Assembly (NCBI GenBank): GCA_946807835.1
Contig: OX327697.1
Location: 2,247,001 to 2,311,000 of the forward strand
Reading direction: 5' to 3'
Source: Ailanthus altissimus
Lineage: Eukaryota > Streptophyta > Magnoliopsida > Sapindales > Simaroubaceae
DNA length: 64,000 nt
Position 1 is the first letter of the stretch, and each line of letters begins with the position of its first letter. The position numbers were made by a program, and so were the translations under genes. The notes under the pieces were generated by a model. That model was not told the origin of the DNA. It did not search any database and saw only the letters and a program-made list of their open reading frames with translations. This document shows positions 32,802-44,281 of this stretch, one piece after another.

Positions 32802-33773
32802 TTATTCACTTGTGAGTGTAGAAGAGATTACCACCGGGTAAGTTTGTTTCTCTCCAAGAAATGCATATTTCAGTCCTTCAGGCAAAGGTTTTAACTCTAA
32901 CTTTGAAATTTCATTTTGTTTATCCTCATTTTCTCTCAATTCTTTAAACTTTAGTTTCCATCCTTTATTTTCAATCACCTGTGCACAATCAAGTAAAGAA
33001 CATATATCAGAGATTTCAGGATCTAATTGTATATTTAACTCAAATGAATTTATTAAACACATTTCTAAGGGATCGGTAGAACTCCCTTTTTGAATATGAT
33101 CCTCTACAATCGTTTCAATCATGTCGCATTCTTCACTTTCATCCTCCCCTTCATATGGTTACTTACACATATTGAAAACATTGAGTTTAAGTGTCATGTT
33201 TTCAAATGAAAGCTTCATTACTCCATTTCTGCAATTAATCAAAGCGTTAGAAGTTGCTAAAAATGGACGACCTAAAATAACAGGTATCGGATTACATCCT
33301 TTGATAGGTTCTGTGTCCAAGACAATAAAATTCACAGGATATATGAATTTATCAACTTGAACTAAAACATCTTCCACTGTCCCTCTTGGTACTTTTATTG
33401 ATCTATCGGCAAGTAAAAGAGTTACAGATATTGATTTTAACTCCCCGAGATTGAGCTGCTGATAAACTGAATACGGTAATAAATTCACACTAGCACCAAG
33501 ATCAAGTAAGGCTTGTTCAATTTTATGACTTCCAATAATACATGAAATTGTAGGACAACCAGGGTCTTTATATTTCAAAGAATTATTGTTCTGAAGAATG
33601 ACACTTACTTGTTCAGTTAAAAATGCTTTCTTTTTCACATTCAGTTTTCGCTTTACTGTGCATAAATCTTTTAAAAATTTTGCATAAGAGGGAACCTGTT
33701 TAATAGCATCCAGTAAAGGAATATTAACTTTTACCTGTTTGAAGATTTCAAAAATTTCAGGATTGTGATTCAT
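32802..33773 (-). pseudogene. Athila protease region
   Basis: 33773-33159 encodes a retropepsin-like domain with the active site LLDLGASVNLLP and the flap region GRPFLATSNA. 33122-32802 continues toward RT in another frame. A stop or shift separates the two, and another separates this from RT. Confidence 0.85.
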
Positions 33774-34369
33774 CTTCTTAGTATTACGTAATGCATGAGG
33801 AAATGGAGGTAGAGGTAAGGGTTTGGAGTTTTCTTCATTAGATGTAGGTTCAACACTTTCCTTACCCTTAGATATTGATTCATCACTCTCATGAGGTTCA
33901 GAAATTTCATTTTCAACAATTTTACCACTCCGAAGAATGATAACTGCTTTAACTTGATCGATGTGTTGGCTTCCTGAACTACATGCATTTAAGTTATGTT
34001 GTCCTTTGGGGTTTGACTGTGGTTGAGAAGGAAATTTTCATTTCTCATGAATGTTCAGTGCAGATGCAAATTTAGCAAGAGTATCTTTCAAATCAGCAAA
34101 TGTTTGAGCATTTTGAGAATTAACAGATTCTTGTTTTTCAATGAATGTATGCAAGGTTTCTTCAAGATTTTTCCTAGGAGGTGGGACATATGGTGCATAA
34201 CCTTGATGATTTTGAAATTTTTGGTGTGGTTGGAAAGGTGGTTGTGAAGCCTGTGCTTGAGTGTCATTCCTCCAACTAAAATTCGGGTGATTTCGTCATC
34301 CAGGATTATAGTTTTGTGAATATGGGTTATTATTTGACCGTTTGAACGTGTTTAGAACATTGACTTGTT

Positions 34370-35445
34370 CATGGAGACATTCTAAATGCAGACAAAGTTG
34401 GGCAATCATTGGTAGAGTGATCATGGGTTTCACAAATGTGACATACAATTTCTTAAACATATTTTATTTGACCACTCTTTTTCATTTCTAAGGTTTCGAC
34501 TTTTCTAGCAAGGGATGCTAATTTGGCTTGAAGGTCATGGTCTTCCTTAAGATGATAAATACCCCAACTAGATGTAGTGGTTTGATTTTTACTAGGTGCC
34601 TCACAGGTACCAACAGTGTCCCAATTTTGAGCATTTTCTGCTAGTAAGTCAAGATAGTTCATTGCCTCTTCTGGGTCTTTTTCCTCAAATGTTCCATTAC
34701 ACATCATTTCTACCATTTGCCTAACTTGGGGTGTTAAGCCCTCATAGAAATTTGAGACTACTCTCCATGTTTCAAAACCATGATGGGGACAGGTATTAAG
34801 TAATTCTTTATACCTTTCCCAACATTGGTAAAAGGTCTCTCCTGGTTTTTGGGCAAAAATGGTGATTTGTCTTTTGAAAGAATTTGTTCTATGGGAGGGA
34901 AAAAACTTTTTCAGGAATTGTTGTTGCATCTCATCCCATAAAGAAATGGATCCTGGCCTAAGGTTTTGTAGCCATGCTTTAGCTTTATCTTTTAAAAAAA
35001 AGGGGAAAAGCTTAAGTCGAATTGTGTTCATGCTACAATTTTGATCATTATACGTGTTACACACTTCTTCAAATTCTCTTAGATGTAGATAAGGGTTCTT
35101 TGCATCTAAGTCATGAAAAGTGGGTAAAAGTTGGATAATGGTTGGCTTAAAATTAAAATGCGTTGCATCCAGAGGAAAAATTAAGCAAGATGGTGCACCG
35201 GTTCATGTAGGGTTCATATAGTCTCTAAGTGTCCTAGGTCGGTTATGCTCATTATGTTGAGATTGATTGTCCTCTGGGTCTATGAGTCCCTCAATTTGAT
35301 TTTCACTCATAGTGTTAATTAGTAAAGAATGAGAAGATGAAGGAGAATCTAACAAACTATCAAAGGAAGTTTTGAAATTGCCTTTCACCAAACGATGAGA
35401 ATTAGGATCTCGAAACCAACCGCTCATAAAAGAAATAAAATACAA
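34370..35445 (-). pseudogene. Athila gag
   Basis: The N-terminal piece (35445-35203) and the main capsid piece (35064-34453) are separated by a frame break. The capsid piece has the plant retrotransposon gag signature KAWLQNLRPGS, WDEMQQQFLKKFFP and FYQCWERYKELL. Just past its stop, near 34445-34400, the minus strand encodes a CCHC zinc knuckle (CHICETHDHSTNDC). The stop before the knuckle is another disabling lesion. Confidence 0.88.
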
Positions 35446-35847
35446 TACAATAACAATAAATAATACAAATAAGAGAAAAATAAATACAAGTAAATAAAAT
35501 AGGAAAAACGAAAAGCAAAATAAAGATAAATAATTAGAAGTTAGATTAGTAATGTTAGATTATATAATAAACAAAATAATAAATAAAGCACGTTAGGAGG
35601 CTCGGTATTCCATGAAAATAAAAAGCGAAAAATAAATAAAGAGTAGGAGGCTCAGTCTTCTATGAAAATAAAAGGCAAAAATAATAAATAAAGTAAAACA
35701 AGTTAGGAGGTTTAGCCTTCCATGAAAATATATTTAACGAAAATAAAAAGTAAATAATAAATAAAGTAAAGCACGTTAGGAGGCTTAACCTTCCATGAAA
35801 ATAAAATAAACAAACAAACAACAACAAAACAAAATATTAATTTTACC

Positions 35848-35865
35848 TCCCCAGCAACGGCACTA
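35848..35865 (-). promoter_or_regulatory. Primer-binding site of the Athila element
   Basis: The minus strand reads TAGTGCCGTTGCTGGGGA. This is three transitions away from the complement of the plant tRNA-Asp 3' end (TGGCGCCGTTGCCGGGGA). The spacer agtttt separates it from the LTR end TGTCA. Confidence 0.8.
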
Positions 35866-35871
35866 AAAACT

Positions 35872-37314
35872 TGACACGTTCAGAATATAGGAGTTATTCT
35901 CAAGTGCAAGATTGTCGAAGTAATAAATAACCCGATGAGAACGGGGTCGATCCACAGGGAAGTAGAATTAAAATTACAAATTATAAACACTTTAAAGATA
36001 ATTAATGTAGTATAAGATATTTGTAAATATTATTTCAATTAACTAATTCAAATAAAAAGCTAAGGTTACGGGGATTCACTCTTGGCATAAGAAGTAAGAA
36101 TATATTTAACTTTTTATTTTTTTATAACTCAATTGGAATCCTCACACAAAGGAGGTTCCAACCGAAAAATATAGCAATTAAAGTTCATCATCATTTATAT
36201 ATTGATTAGTATTTATTTATTTCAATTGTTATACACCAAATCTTATAAATGGGTTCAAGTATTTATTATGCCAATCTTTATATTTGTCTACAATAAATCA
36301 AGACTCCCACTTTACAAGAAATGTTATATACACCAAATCTTGTAAATGGTTTCAAGAATTTATTGTGCCAAGTATTAAGTTTGTCAATAATAAATCAAGA
36401 ATCACCACTTTAGAAGAAAGGGTATTAATTCTATAAACAAAATAAATACATCATATATAAGTTTGCATAACTTAAAAATGAAGCATTAAATTCATGAATA
36501 AATATTAAACATGTCTTATTACCTTGCCAAGAGCTTCACCCTTTCACCTTAGCTTAAAGAAAATTATTTGGACATAATAAAACTAAAGAAAAAGAAAACA
36601 AAAGAAATGGAAGAAGAAATAACATAATTTAATAGTAAACAAGAGAAATAAATTTACAAAGAAATGGATACAAAGGACAAGTATTTTGAGCTAAATTCTA
36701 AATTTCTAATTACATTCTTTAGGCATAAACAAGCCACCTATTTATAGAAAAACATGGATAAATCGAGACAAATTTGGAGGGAACCACTTGGTTGATGAAA
36801 GTAAAAAATGGTGGCAAAATAATTTGCATTCATTATCACTTAGGCACCCACTTGATTATCCAATTTAGAATTAATGTGATCCGAATTAGCTGTCACTCAA
36901 AACATCAAAGTTGTAGATAAGTCTCTTATATTTCCAAATTGAGTGATCTCATACGTATTAGATACGTATTTCTATAGTTATGGGCCAAATACTGATGACT
37001 GTTCAAACTGGGCCTGTACTGCAGATCAGTTTTGTTCTAGGCCATTTTTCACCCTCTAAACATTCGAATTTCCAATACTTTGTGAAATATAATATGTTAT
37101 CCCATTGAATCAGCTCTGCATAGGATTAAGAATCATCTCAATTGGATCTTTAGGTAGAAAGTTATACCCATTTTACCAAAACTACCACAAAACAGTTAAA
37201 AGATAATTAAGTACAATATTGTAAACATACTTAAGTTAAGAAAATTAAATACACTAGTAATACAAAACAATCATGTAAAACTCTTATTAAATGTGTAATT
37301 TCAAGTGTTCATCA
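35872..37314 (-). repeat. 5' LTR of the Athila element (1.44 kb)
   Basis: The LTR starts TGATGAACACTTGAAATTAC at 37314 on minus and ends GAACGTGTCA at 35872. It contains a tandem-like repeat of about 110 bp around 36230-36420 (tacaccaaatcttgtaaatgg-like units). The 3' partner LTR is reduced to about 11 bp, so insertion age cannot be read from LTR divergence. Confidence 0.75.
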
Positions 37315-40015
37315 ATATATATAAAAAAATATGCCATGCATGTCAAAACTTTCAATTTTGATGCGCCCTAAGAATAATACACAAGTGCATCTCTATTGTT
37401 TTTGTTAATGTTAGGCTCATATTTGGTCACATCCAACTTGTGGCTTAGCCCAATTGAAGAAATCCATTGCCTTAATGATAAAATAAAAGATACGTCAACA
37501 ATAAAACTTGAATGGAAATTGATAAGCCTAGATTTTGTCATTTTGATGCACCTTAAGAAAAATACACAAGTGCATCTCCATTGTTTCTGTTTTAACTAAT
37601 TTATTGTATTTTTACATTTCACCCTCTGTATATATAAGTGTTATGCTCACATTTGGTCAAATCCAACTTGTGGCTCAACCTAATTAAAGAAATCCATTGC
37701 CTTAATGATAAAATAAAAGACACGTCAACAACAAAACTCGAATGGGAATTGACAAGCCTAGATTTTGTCATATTCAAGAAACGAGCTCATTGGTTTTAAA
37801 AATTATTGAAATTACCTTCTAGATAAGATGAGGTCTAGCCCAGGTGAAAGAAAGTTCTTATCCAGGCACGTGGCAGAGTTCAACTCAAACTCAAGTTCCC
37901 TCGCATTTTCTAACAGAATACGGACGAGGAACTTGAGTCAAGTTTGAGTACTTCTTCTCTTACTTGATTAATCTTGATACAAATTAATTATCTAAACATG
38001 ATAGAGTTACACTCTAATCATATTTTCACTATGTGATAAGATTAACATGAATTTAGTCTTGGAATTGTGCTGAATTTACGAGAGGAATTTACTGAAACAC
38101 ATAAGAAGAGTCATAATGAGACTACTATTCATGATATATATAGACTAAATCATAATTGATTACGTCTCTTTAATCTTGGAATGGATTAAAGATTATCCTA
38201 TAATAGCACATCTAGTTATGACAACCAAACTCGAATGGGAACTGACAAGCCCAAATTTTATCATATTTAGAAAATGAGCCCACAAGTTTTAAAAATTATC
38301 GAAATACTCCTATAGATAAGATAAAGTCTAGCCCGGGTGAAAGAATGCTCTTATCTAGGCATGTGGCAAAGTTCAACTTGAACGCAAGTTCTCTTGCATT
38401 TTTTGACAGAAAATGGACGAGGAACTTGTGTTAGGTTTGAGTACTTTTTCTCTTACTTGATTAATCTTGATGCATATTAATTATTTGAACAGGCTTTGAT
38501 TATACTTTCACTTGTGGTGAGATTACCATGAATATAGTCTTGGAACTAAGCTGAATTCACAAGAGGAATCTACTAAAACACACGAGGAGAGTCACGATAA
38601 GACAACTCTTTATGATATATATATATATAGACTAAACCATAATTGATTACGTATCTTCAATTTTGAAATGGATTGAAGATTATTTCATGATAGCACATCT
38701 AGTTATAATTAAACACTACACTTATGCACTATAAAATGCATGTATAAGTCGATTACATTCATTCAGTCATAGACTAAGAACTTGACACAAATACATTTAC
38801 AGAGAGAAAGCTTTCATTAACAAAAAACTCAAACTCTCTTGAGATCTTCGTTCGATCTCTAAGAAATCTTTAAACATAGAACCCTCTACCTTGATTAATC
38901 ATTCCCACACACAGCACAATTTTTTTTATTGTTTACTGACTTGAGCATCAAAGTATTTTCTAAGAAATCGTCAAACACAGAACCCTCTTACTTGATTAAT
39001 CACTCTCATACACAGCACAATCTCTTTTGTTGTTTATTGACTTGAGCGTTAGAGTGTTTTGTTTTGCAAAAGGACGACCTTATTCCAAAGAAAGGTTCTA
39101 AGTAGGGGTGGCAAAATAGGTCACGACACAATTATTCGATACAAATTCGACACACTTTAAGTGAATCTTGATAGATAAAATTGACATGATTACTAACGGG
39201 TTAAATTCGTATTACCCATTTATTAATCATGTCAAATACTTATTTGAGGTCTACAATTCACTAATTTGTTAAGTCACGTTTAATAAACGAATCGTATTCG
39301 TATTTATTTGTGTTTATTCATGTATTTATTCGTTTAGGTTACATTTAATTAAATTATAAAATAAAATAAAATTATAAAATTAAAAATATATGTAATTGAA
39401 AATCAAAATTCTAATGTATCTAAATTCTAAAAGACTCTTCTCCTCCAATTATGTTGGATGAATTTTATTCTTTTAATTGTGTTAGAATAATTTTATTATT
39501 AGATGCATTAAATACTTAATTTGTTGATGTAATTTAAATTTTATTAATTGTGGCCTAAATGTATTTTAAACAAATCAATTATTTCATATAAAGGAATCAA
39601 ATTAGGTGTTATTTATTTAAATGAATATAATCATAAACGAATCAAATTGGTACAATTGTATAAATGAATTGAATTTGATCTATTTATTTAAATATATCTA
39701 ATCATGTCGTATCGTGTACTTCGTTTATTAAACGAATTAAATCTGTGTTTAAGTGTTCAATTCGTTTAATAAACGAATACAATAAAAATTTATTATTATC
39801 CTATATTAACATTACACGAATACTATTCATTTATACAAATTAAAAAAGGAAAAAGAAGGATCAAATTGAGATTCTAATAAAGATCCGAGGGTGCAAAATA
39901 ATTTATGGAAGTTCCCGAAACCGGATCTTCAATAAGAAATATGCCATGCATATCAAAACTTTCAATTTTGATGCGCTCCCAGAAGAACACTTGTGCATTT
40001 CTGCGCGCCGATGAT
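37315..40015. repeat. Repeat-rich spacer with a 493-bp tandem duplication
   Basis: Units of about 493 bp lie in tandem at roughly 37730-38222 and 38223-38715 (both begin near ctcgaatgggaa.tgacaagcc). A 185-bp partial duplication (gatgcgccctaag and gatgcaccttaag) lies at 37360-37590. A block with atgccatgca and tttcaattttgatgcg occurs at 37330 and again at 39940. Near 39102, aggggtggcaaaa resembles a hAT-type terminus, but no matching inverted end was found. A duplicated stretch (acagaaccctct, cacagcacaat) lies at 38868-39030. These look like LTR and non-autonomous element fragments. Confidence 0.55.
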
Positions 40016-41469
40016 TCACCATTTAAAGCTGAAGAACCTTTGTGATATCTCAAGGAACTTCTGATGGGAGCCTGAGAAGTGTGTGGTGGCCGATGGGTAG
40101 TCTCGCAGTCCTGTTTTGCATCTCAACCTCAAGTCGATGTCGACTACCGGGTTGACAGTCAGGAAGAGAAACTGTATAGGCAACATCTGAATTCTCCACT
40201 CGTCCTGCAAAAATGATGAAGTCAAATGTATCAAAGAGAGAGACAGAGAACAAGCATGTAATGATTGTTAGAAGATAAAAGTAGCTGCCACATGGAATTC
40301 TTCCAATGGTCATTAGGGGCTGTGCCTATGACTTCCAATTTTCGGAAATCTAGACAGGTCTAATGCAAAGAAGTTCAGATATGTGCCTTAAGAGCCTAAG
40401 CTTGAGCACTGCCCATCTCTTTGCGTGATAAACTAAAACCAAGCAGTTCATGTTATTATGATCACGAGACTCTTGCCTCTGACCTGGAAAGTTCATTGAT
40501 CATACACCAGTAACACCATGCACAGAGTTTCCAATTGTCTAACAGCTCCTACAATTTCACACCGATGACTATTGCCAACCCTTCTAGAGCAATGAGCAGA
40601 ACTTTTCTATCTCTCAAGCATAAAACTTTCCCTGTTGCTCTAGTTCCCTCCGAGTAATTGTCACAAGGTTAGTTTTTCTAATATTGGATCATTAACAGGT
40701 AAAACTAGAAGTGTCACACTGTCACTTTCCTTCAACTAGAGCTACTCTCAATGTTAGTATCTGAAAACAATAATGATGATCCACTCCTTATCATTGTAAC
40801 AACGCGATGCATTTGCTTGTAAAGGACACGCCCATAGACAAAAGAAGAGACATTACTTAATTCCATTAAATTGACAAGAAATAAGAGTAGTTTTCCTCTC
40901 CATTTACAGTAATTGGAGTTTCCTAGAATGCAAAGAAAGTGATTAAGATTTAAGGATGTGTTTGTAACTGTTGAGCTTCTGCTTAATCTTGAAAGTGTTT
41001 GATGAACTCTCAATTTCACTTGACAGCTGAAGTTTCACAACTAATGATTCCATTTCCTAACAACTACGAAGTGAAATCAAACAAGACCAACACAATGATA
41101 AATAAACAAATAAATAGAAATAAACCTCATTAACACGTTGGCATGTTTGTTCAATAGGAAACAATTCGCCAAAACTCTTGGCTATTCCTCTAAATACTGA
41201 TCAAATGAAGCCTGCAGCAGCAAAATATAAATCAACCAACATAAAATCAAATCAAGAACAATCCCACAGAAATTCTTGAAATTTATACAAAAAAAGAAAA
41301 AAAGGTAAAACTGCAAAAGGGTTTATCACCCAAGGCCAAAGAGACTCGCCGAGATGCATTTTAGTAGAAACTTCTATGGCAAAGCTTCACGTCCATCGGA
41401 TTCTTGACCGTGGCCATTAATGGCTGCGATGATCTTTTCTGAACAGGTTTTGTTGAATGGCATTGCCAT
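40016..41469 (-). pseudogene. DUF1997 gene copy 1, decayed
   Basis: From ATG 41469 (MAMPFNK) the first exon hits a stop. Exon 2 (about 41211-41126) begins ASFDQYLEE and has an in-frame TAG after it plus a one-base loss relative to copy 2. Exon 3 (from 40204) encodes DEWRIQMLPIQFLFLTVNPVVD and LRLRC, then shifts frame; the family's PRDITKVLEL block continues in another frame with CGA changed to TGA. The rest of the gene is missing. DUF1997 proteins are plant proteins of unknown function, often plastid-predicted. Confidence 0.75.
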
Positions 41470-41639
41470 TCTTGCTTCTTTCTTCTTATTCTTTAGTTTT
41501 ACTTTCCAATTCTAACTTGAAGTAGGCATGGCGCGGAAGAGTTTGCCGGAATTTTACTGCTCATTTGATTACTTTGCTTAGTTTTCAATTGACAAGGGAT
41601 GAAAATGAAAGTGCTTTTCATGGTGTTTTTAAACCGATA

Positions 41640-43524
41640 TTTGGATTGAAGTATTTGTCAAGATCAGCACAGATTATATTCATCTCTAATTGACCTTTGA
41701 TCCGGCTCCTAGTTCCCCGTCTTTTAGAGTAGAAAACCAAATCGAGCCGGTTGGTTTTTGAAAAATAAAACCGAACCAAAAAATAGTGAACCAAATCGAA
41801 CTGAATCGGTTTTATTTTTCGGTTTGACTTCAAATGGGCTTAATTTAAAGCTTATTTTTTGTTCGGTTCAGTTTTTTAAATTTTTATTTTTAAAAAAAAA
41901 AAATTGGTTCAATTCTTGGTTCGAAAGGCCGAAACTTAAAACCAAGAACCGAACCGGCCAAGGAAAAAATCAAATCGGCCAATTCGATTCAATTTTTCGA
42001 GTCTGGTTTAATTCACCGGTTTTTTGCCCCCATCTTGTATGTAAAAAAACATTGGTTTTAGTGCATATTAATTAGAAGGAATGATTTAGCAGTTAAGTAT
42101 AACAAGCGTTCATTTATGTGCATCTATTACTTACAATGTCAAGCTCGAGAACTTTTGTGATATCTCGAGGAACTGCTGGTGGGTATCACTTCCTGTTTTG
42201 CATCTCGACCTCATGTCGATTAATGGTTTGACAGTCAGGAAAAGGAATTCTATGGGCGACATCTGAATAAGTTACATATTTTAACATAATAGAGAAAGCG
42301 AGAATTTTATGTAATGAACTAGGAAGGAGACTAGTATTTGTGTTATGATCACAAGACTCCTGCCTCTGATTTAATGAAGCTCATTGATCATACACCTTGG
42401 AGACATTTTCCACTTGCAGCGCCAAAAATTACACATTGATACTAAGTCTTTCTGATAAATGAGCAGAGCCTTTCTATCCTTGAATCATTTATCTTCTCCT
42501 GTTGCTCTAAGTCCCCTCTTAGTAACTCAACTAAGGGTAGTTTTTGTAATATTAGACAAATTAGCAGGTAAAACTAGAAGTGCCACCCTGTTTCAACTAT
42601 AGCTAAATGTTTAGTTATGATCACATAATTGTTCGAAATTAATATCCAACTACAATCATGATGATCCATTACTCATCATCAGTATCCTCTTGCTTGTTGA
42701 TCAAATCTGTGTCCAGCTATGCAATGGGATGCTTTTGCTTATATAGACTCCTGTAGTTAGAAAATAATAATCACTAAATTCCCACTTCATTTTACAATCA
42801 TGGGAGGTTTTTAAGTGCGAGGTTGAAATTCTATGGAGGTTATCAAACATAATAAGCCTTACTAATCATATCAATTATCAACAATGTCTAAGATATCTCC
42901 TTTTACTAATATTGCAGAAGTCATTAGTCACATATTTTTTTATTCTTTTTTTGAAAATTTAAAAGAACATAACTCAAGAATTTACCAGTTTGAACCAACT
43001 AGTACCGCAATTAGGCACATAGTTGTTTAAAGGTTGAAATTCTACCTAAGGTGTCCAAGAATAATAGGCCTTAGAAGTCATATCAATATCAACAAATTTC
43101 AAGAAATCATTAGGCACATTATATTGAACGCAACTCAATCCAAATTTAAAGAACTAAAAACCAAAAAAACTGAGAAATCTAACAAAACCCAACACAACAA
43201 AAACAAAATATTAAACCTCGTTAAGCCTCTGGCTTCTTTGTTTATCAAGAAACATTGCTTTGAAAACTCTTGGCTTGTCCTCCAAATACTGATCAAACGA
43301 AGCCTGCACCACAAAGCAAAACCAGCTCATACAAACACAAAACTAAGATAAATAAATTTAATATACAAAAAGGAAGAGAGTATAAGCAAAAGGGTATTAC
43401 CCCAGGAGACTCAGAGAGGAATATCAGTAGAGATTCTTGAAGAGTAAGTGGCAGGCTCAGAGCCATCTGATTCTTGACCATCAACGTCTGTGATCTTTTC
43501 TCGGACGTTGCATGGCAATGCCAT
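41640..43524 (-). pseudogene. DUF1997 gene copy 2, decayed
   Basis: ATG 43524 (MALPCNVREK) leads to an exon with a frame shift near 43410. Exon 2 (43303-43217) is intact: ASFDQYLEDKPRVFKAMF...RLNE, with good splice sites. Exon 3 (about 42272-42130) keeps IQM.PIEFLFLTV and, after a frame shift, VPRDITKVLEL. A late exon (about 41735-41660) encodes RRGTRSRIKGQLEMNI. Between the last two lies a ggttcggttt-type dispersed repeat (41760-42050). Together with copy 1 it corresponds in position to the DUF1997 pair At5g39520/At5g39530 next to VTI11 in Arabidopsis, as I recall it. Confidence 0.75.
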
Positions 43525-44281
43525 TGCAGCTTCTTCTCCTTCTACAGATTTACATTCCAATTCTCTGTGTTGTTAAGTTGGCATGGCGCAAAGGAAGTGA
43601 CTGCAATTTTACTACTCGTTTAGAATTGCAAACTTGAAATTGACTGAAACTGAAACTGAAAACGACCGACAGCGATTTTATTTGTTTCATTACAGAGTTT
43701 TGAAGGAGTGAAAGAAAGATAAGCGTATCTGAGTTGGCTGTTTGTTTGTCCACGTGATACTCTTACAAAGGACTCCATGGAAGAAGATGACCGAGTCCCT
43801 CTCTTTTGTAAATTCGTCCATCAAGCCTTCGTTTAGTTTCAAGATGAATAAAACGATTTTTTTATTATTAAAAAAAATATAAAATACGTACTTAATTTAA
43901 AAATAGTGACTACAGTCACGAATAATATTAACACCATTTTTTATTTATTAAAAACTATTTACGACGAGCGATACTATCACATGCTTCTATGTTGATGTTC
44001 GAGCCATTCCCATTATTTCTATGTTGAGAGAAAAAAGAACTTGTGGCTCTGTTTTACTCTGTTTTTCAATCACTAGCCCCGTGTATTTTTTCAAACAAGT
44101 CCAAATAAAACCCCTGCTCACACAAACCAGGCACTGCACAACGTTTTTCATCTCTTACAAACCAAAAGTTGGAAGTAGCCCATTGCGAACTAATTATTCA
44201 TTCAACAAGAACGAAACCAGTGACCTCAAGTTTTTGATTATTTGCTGGGGATCTTCTGCTCGTCATATGCAACTGTAGCCT
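43525..44281. other. Spacer before the pectinesterase 3' end
   Basis: A poly-A/T stretch near 43858-43900 and otherwise unremarkable sequence. Part is likely the promoter remnant of DUF1997 copy 2. Nothing else was recognised. Confidence 0.3.

Larger units (their letters stand above)
26861..37314 (-). mobile_element. Athila-type Ty3/gypsy retrotransposon carrying a LOG copy
   Basis: Read on the minus strand: complete 5' LTR (37314-35872), primer-binding site for tRNA-Asp (35865-35848), gag, protease, RT/RNase H and integrase (35445-30006). These are followed by a basic Cys-patterned ORF (29795-29247), an intronless LOG copy (28889-28236), the conserved 3' motif ending ttggttgggggg (28119-28075), a long non-coding tail, and the polypurine tract (26886-26876). 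A few bases of 3' LTR (TGATGAACACT, 26875-26865) remain, the rest having been lost at family B. VFMDD, DLGAS and the tRNA-Asp type PBS favour the Athila lineage. Several stops and frame breaks make it inactive, but most frames remain long. Confidence 0.85.

Noticed and set aside
39102..39850. hAT transposon
   Set aside because: Only one terminus-like start (aggggtggcaaaa) is visible; no inverted end, 8-bp duplication or transposase was found.
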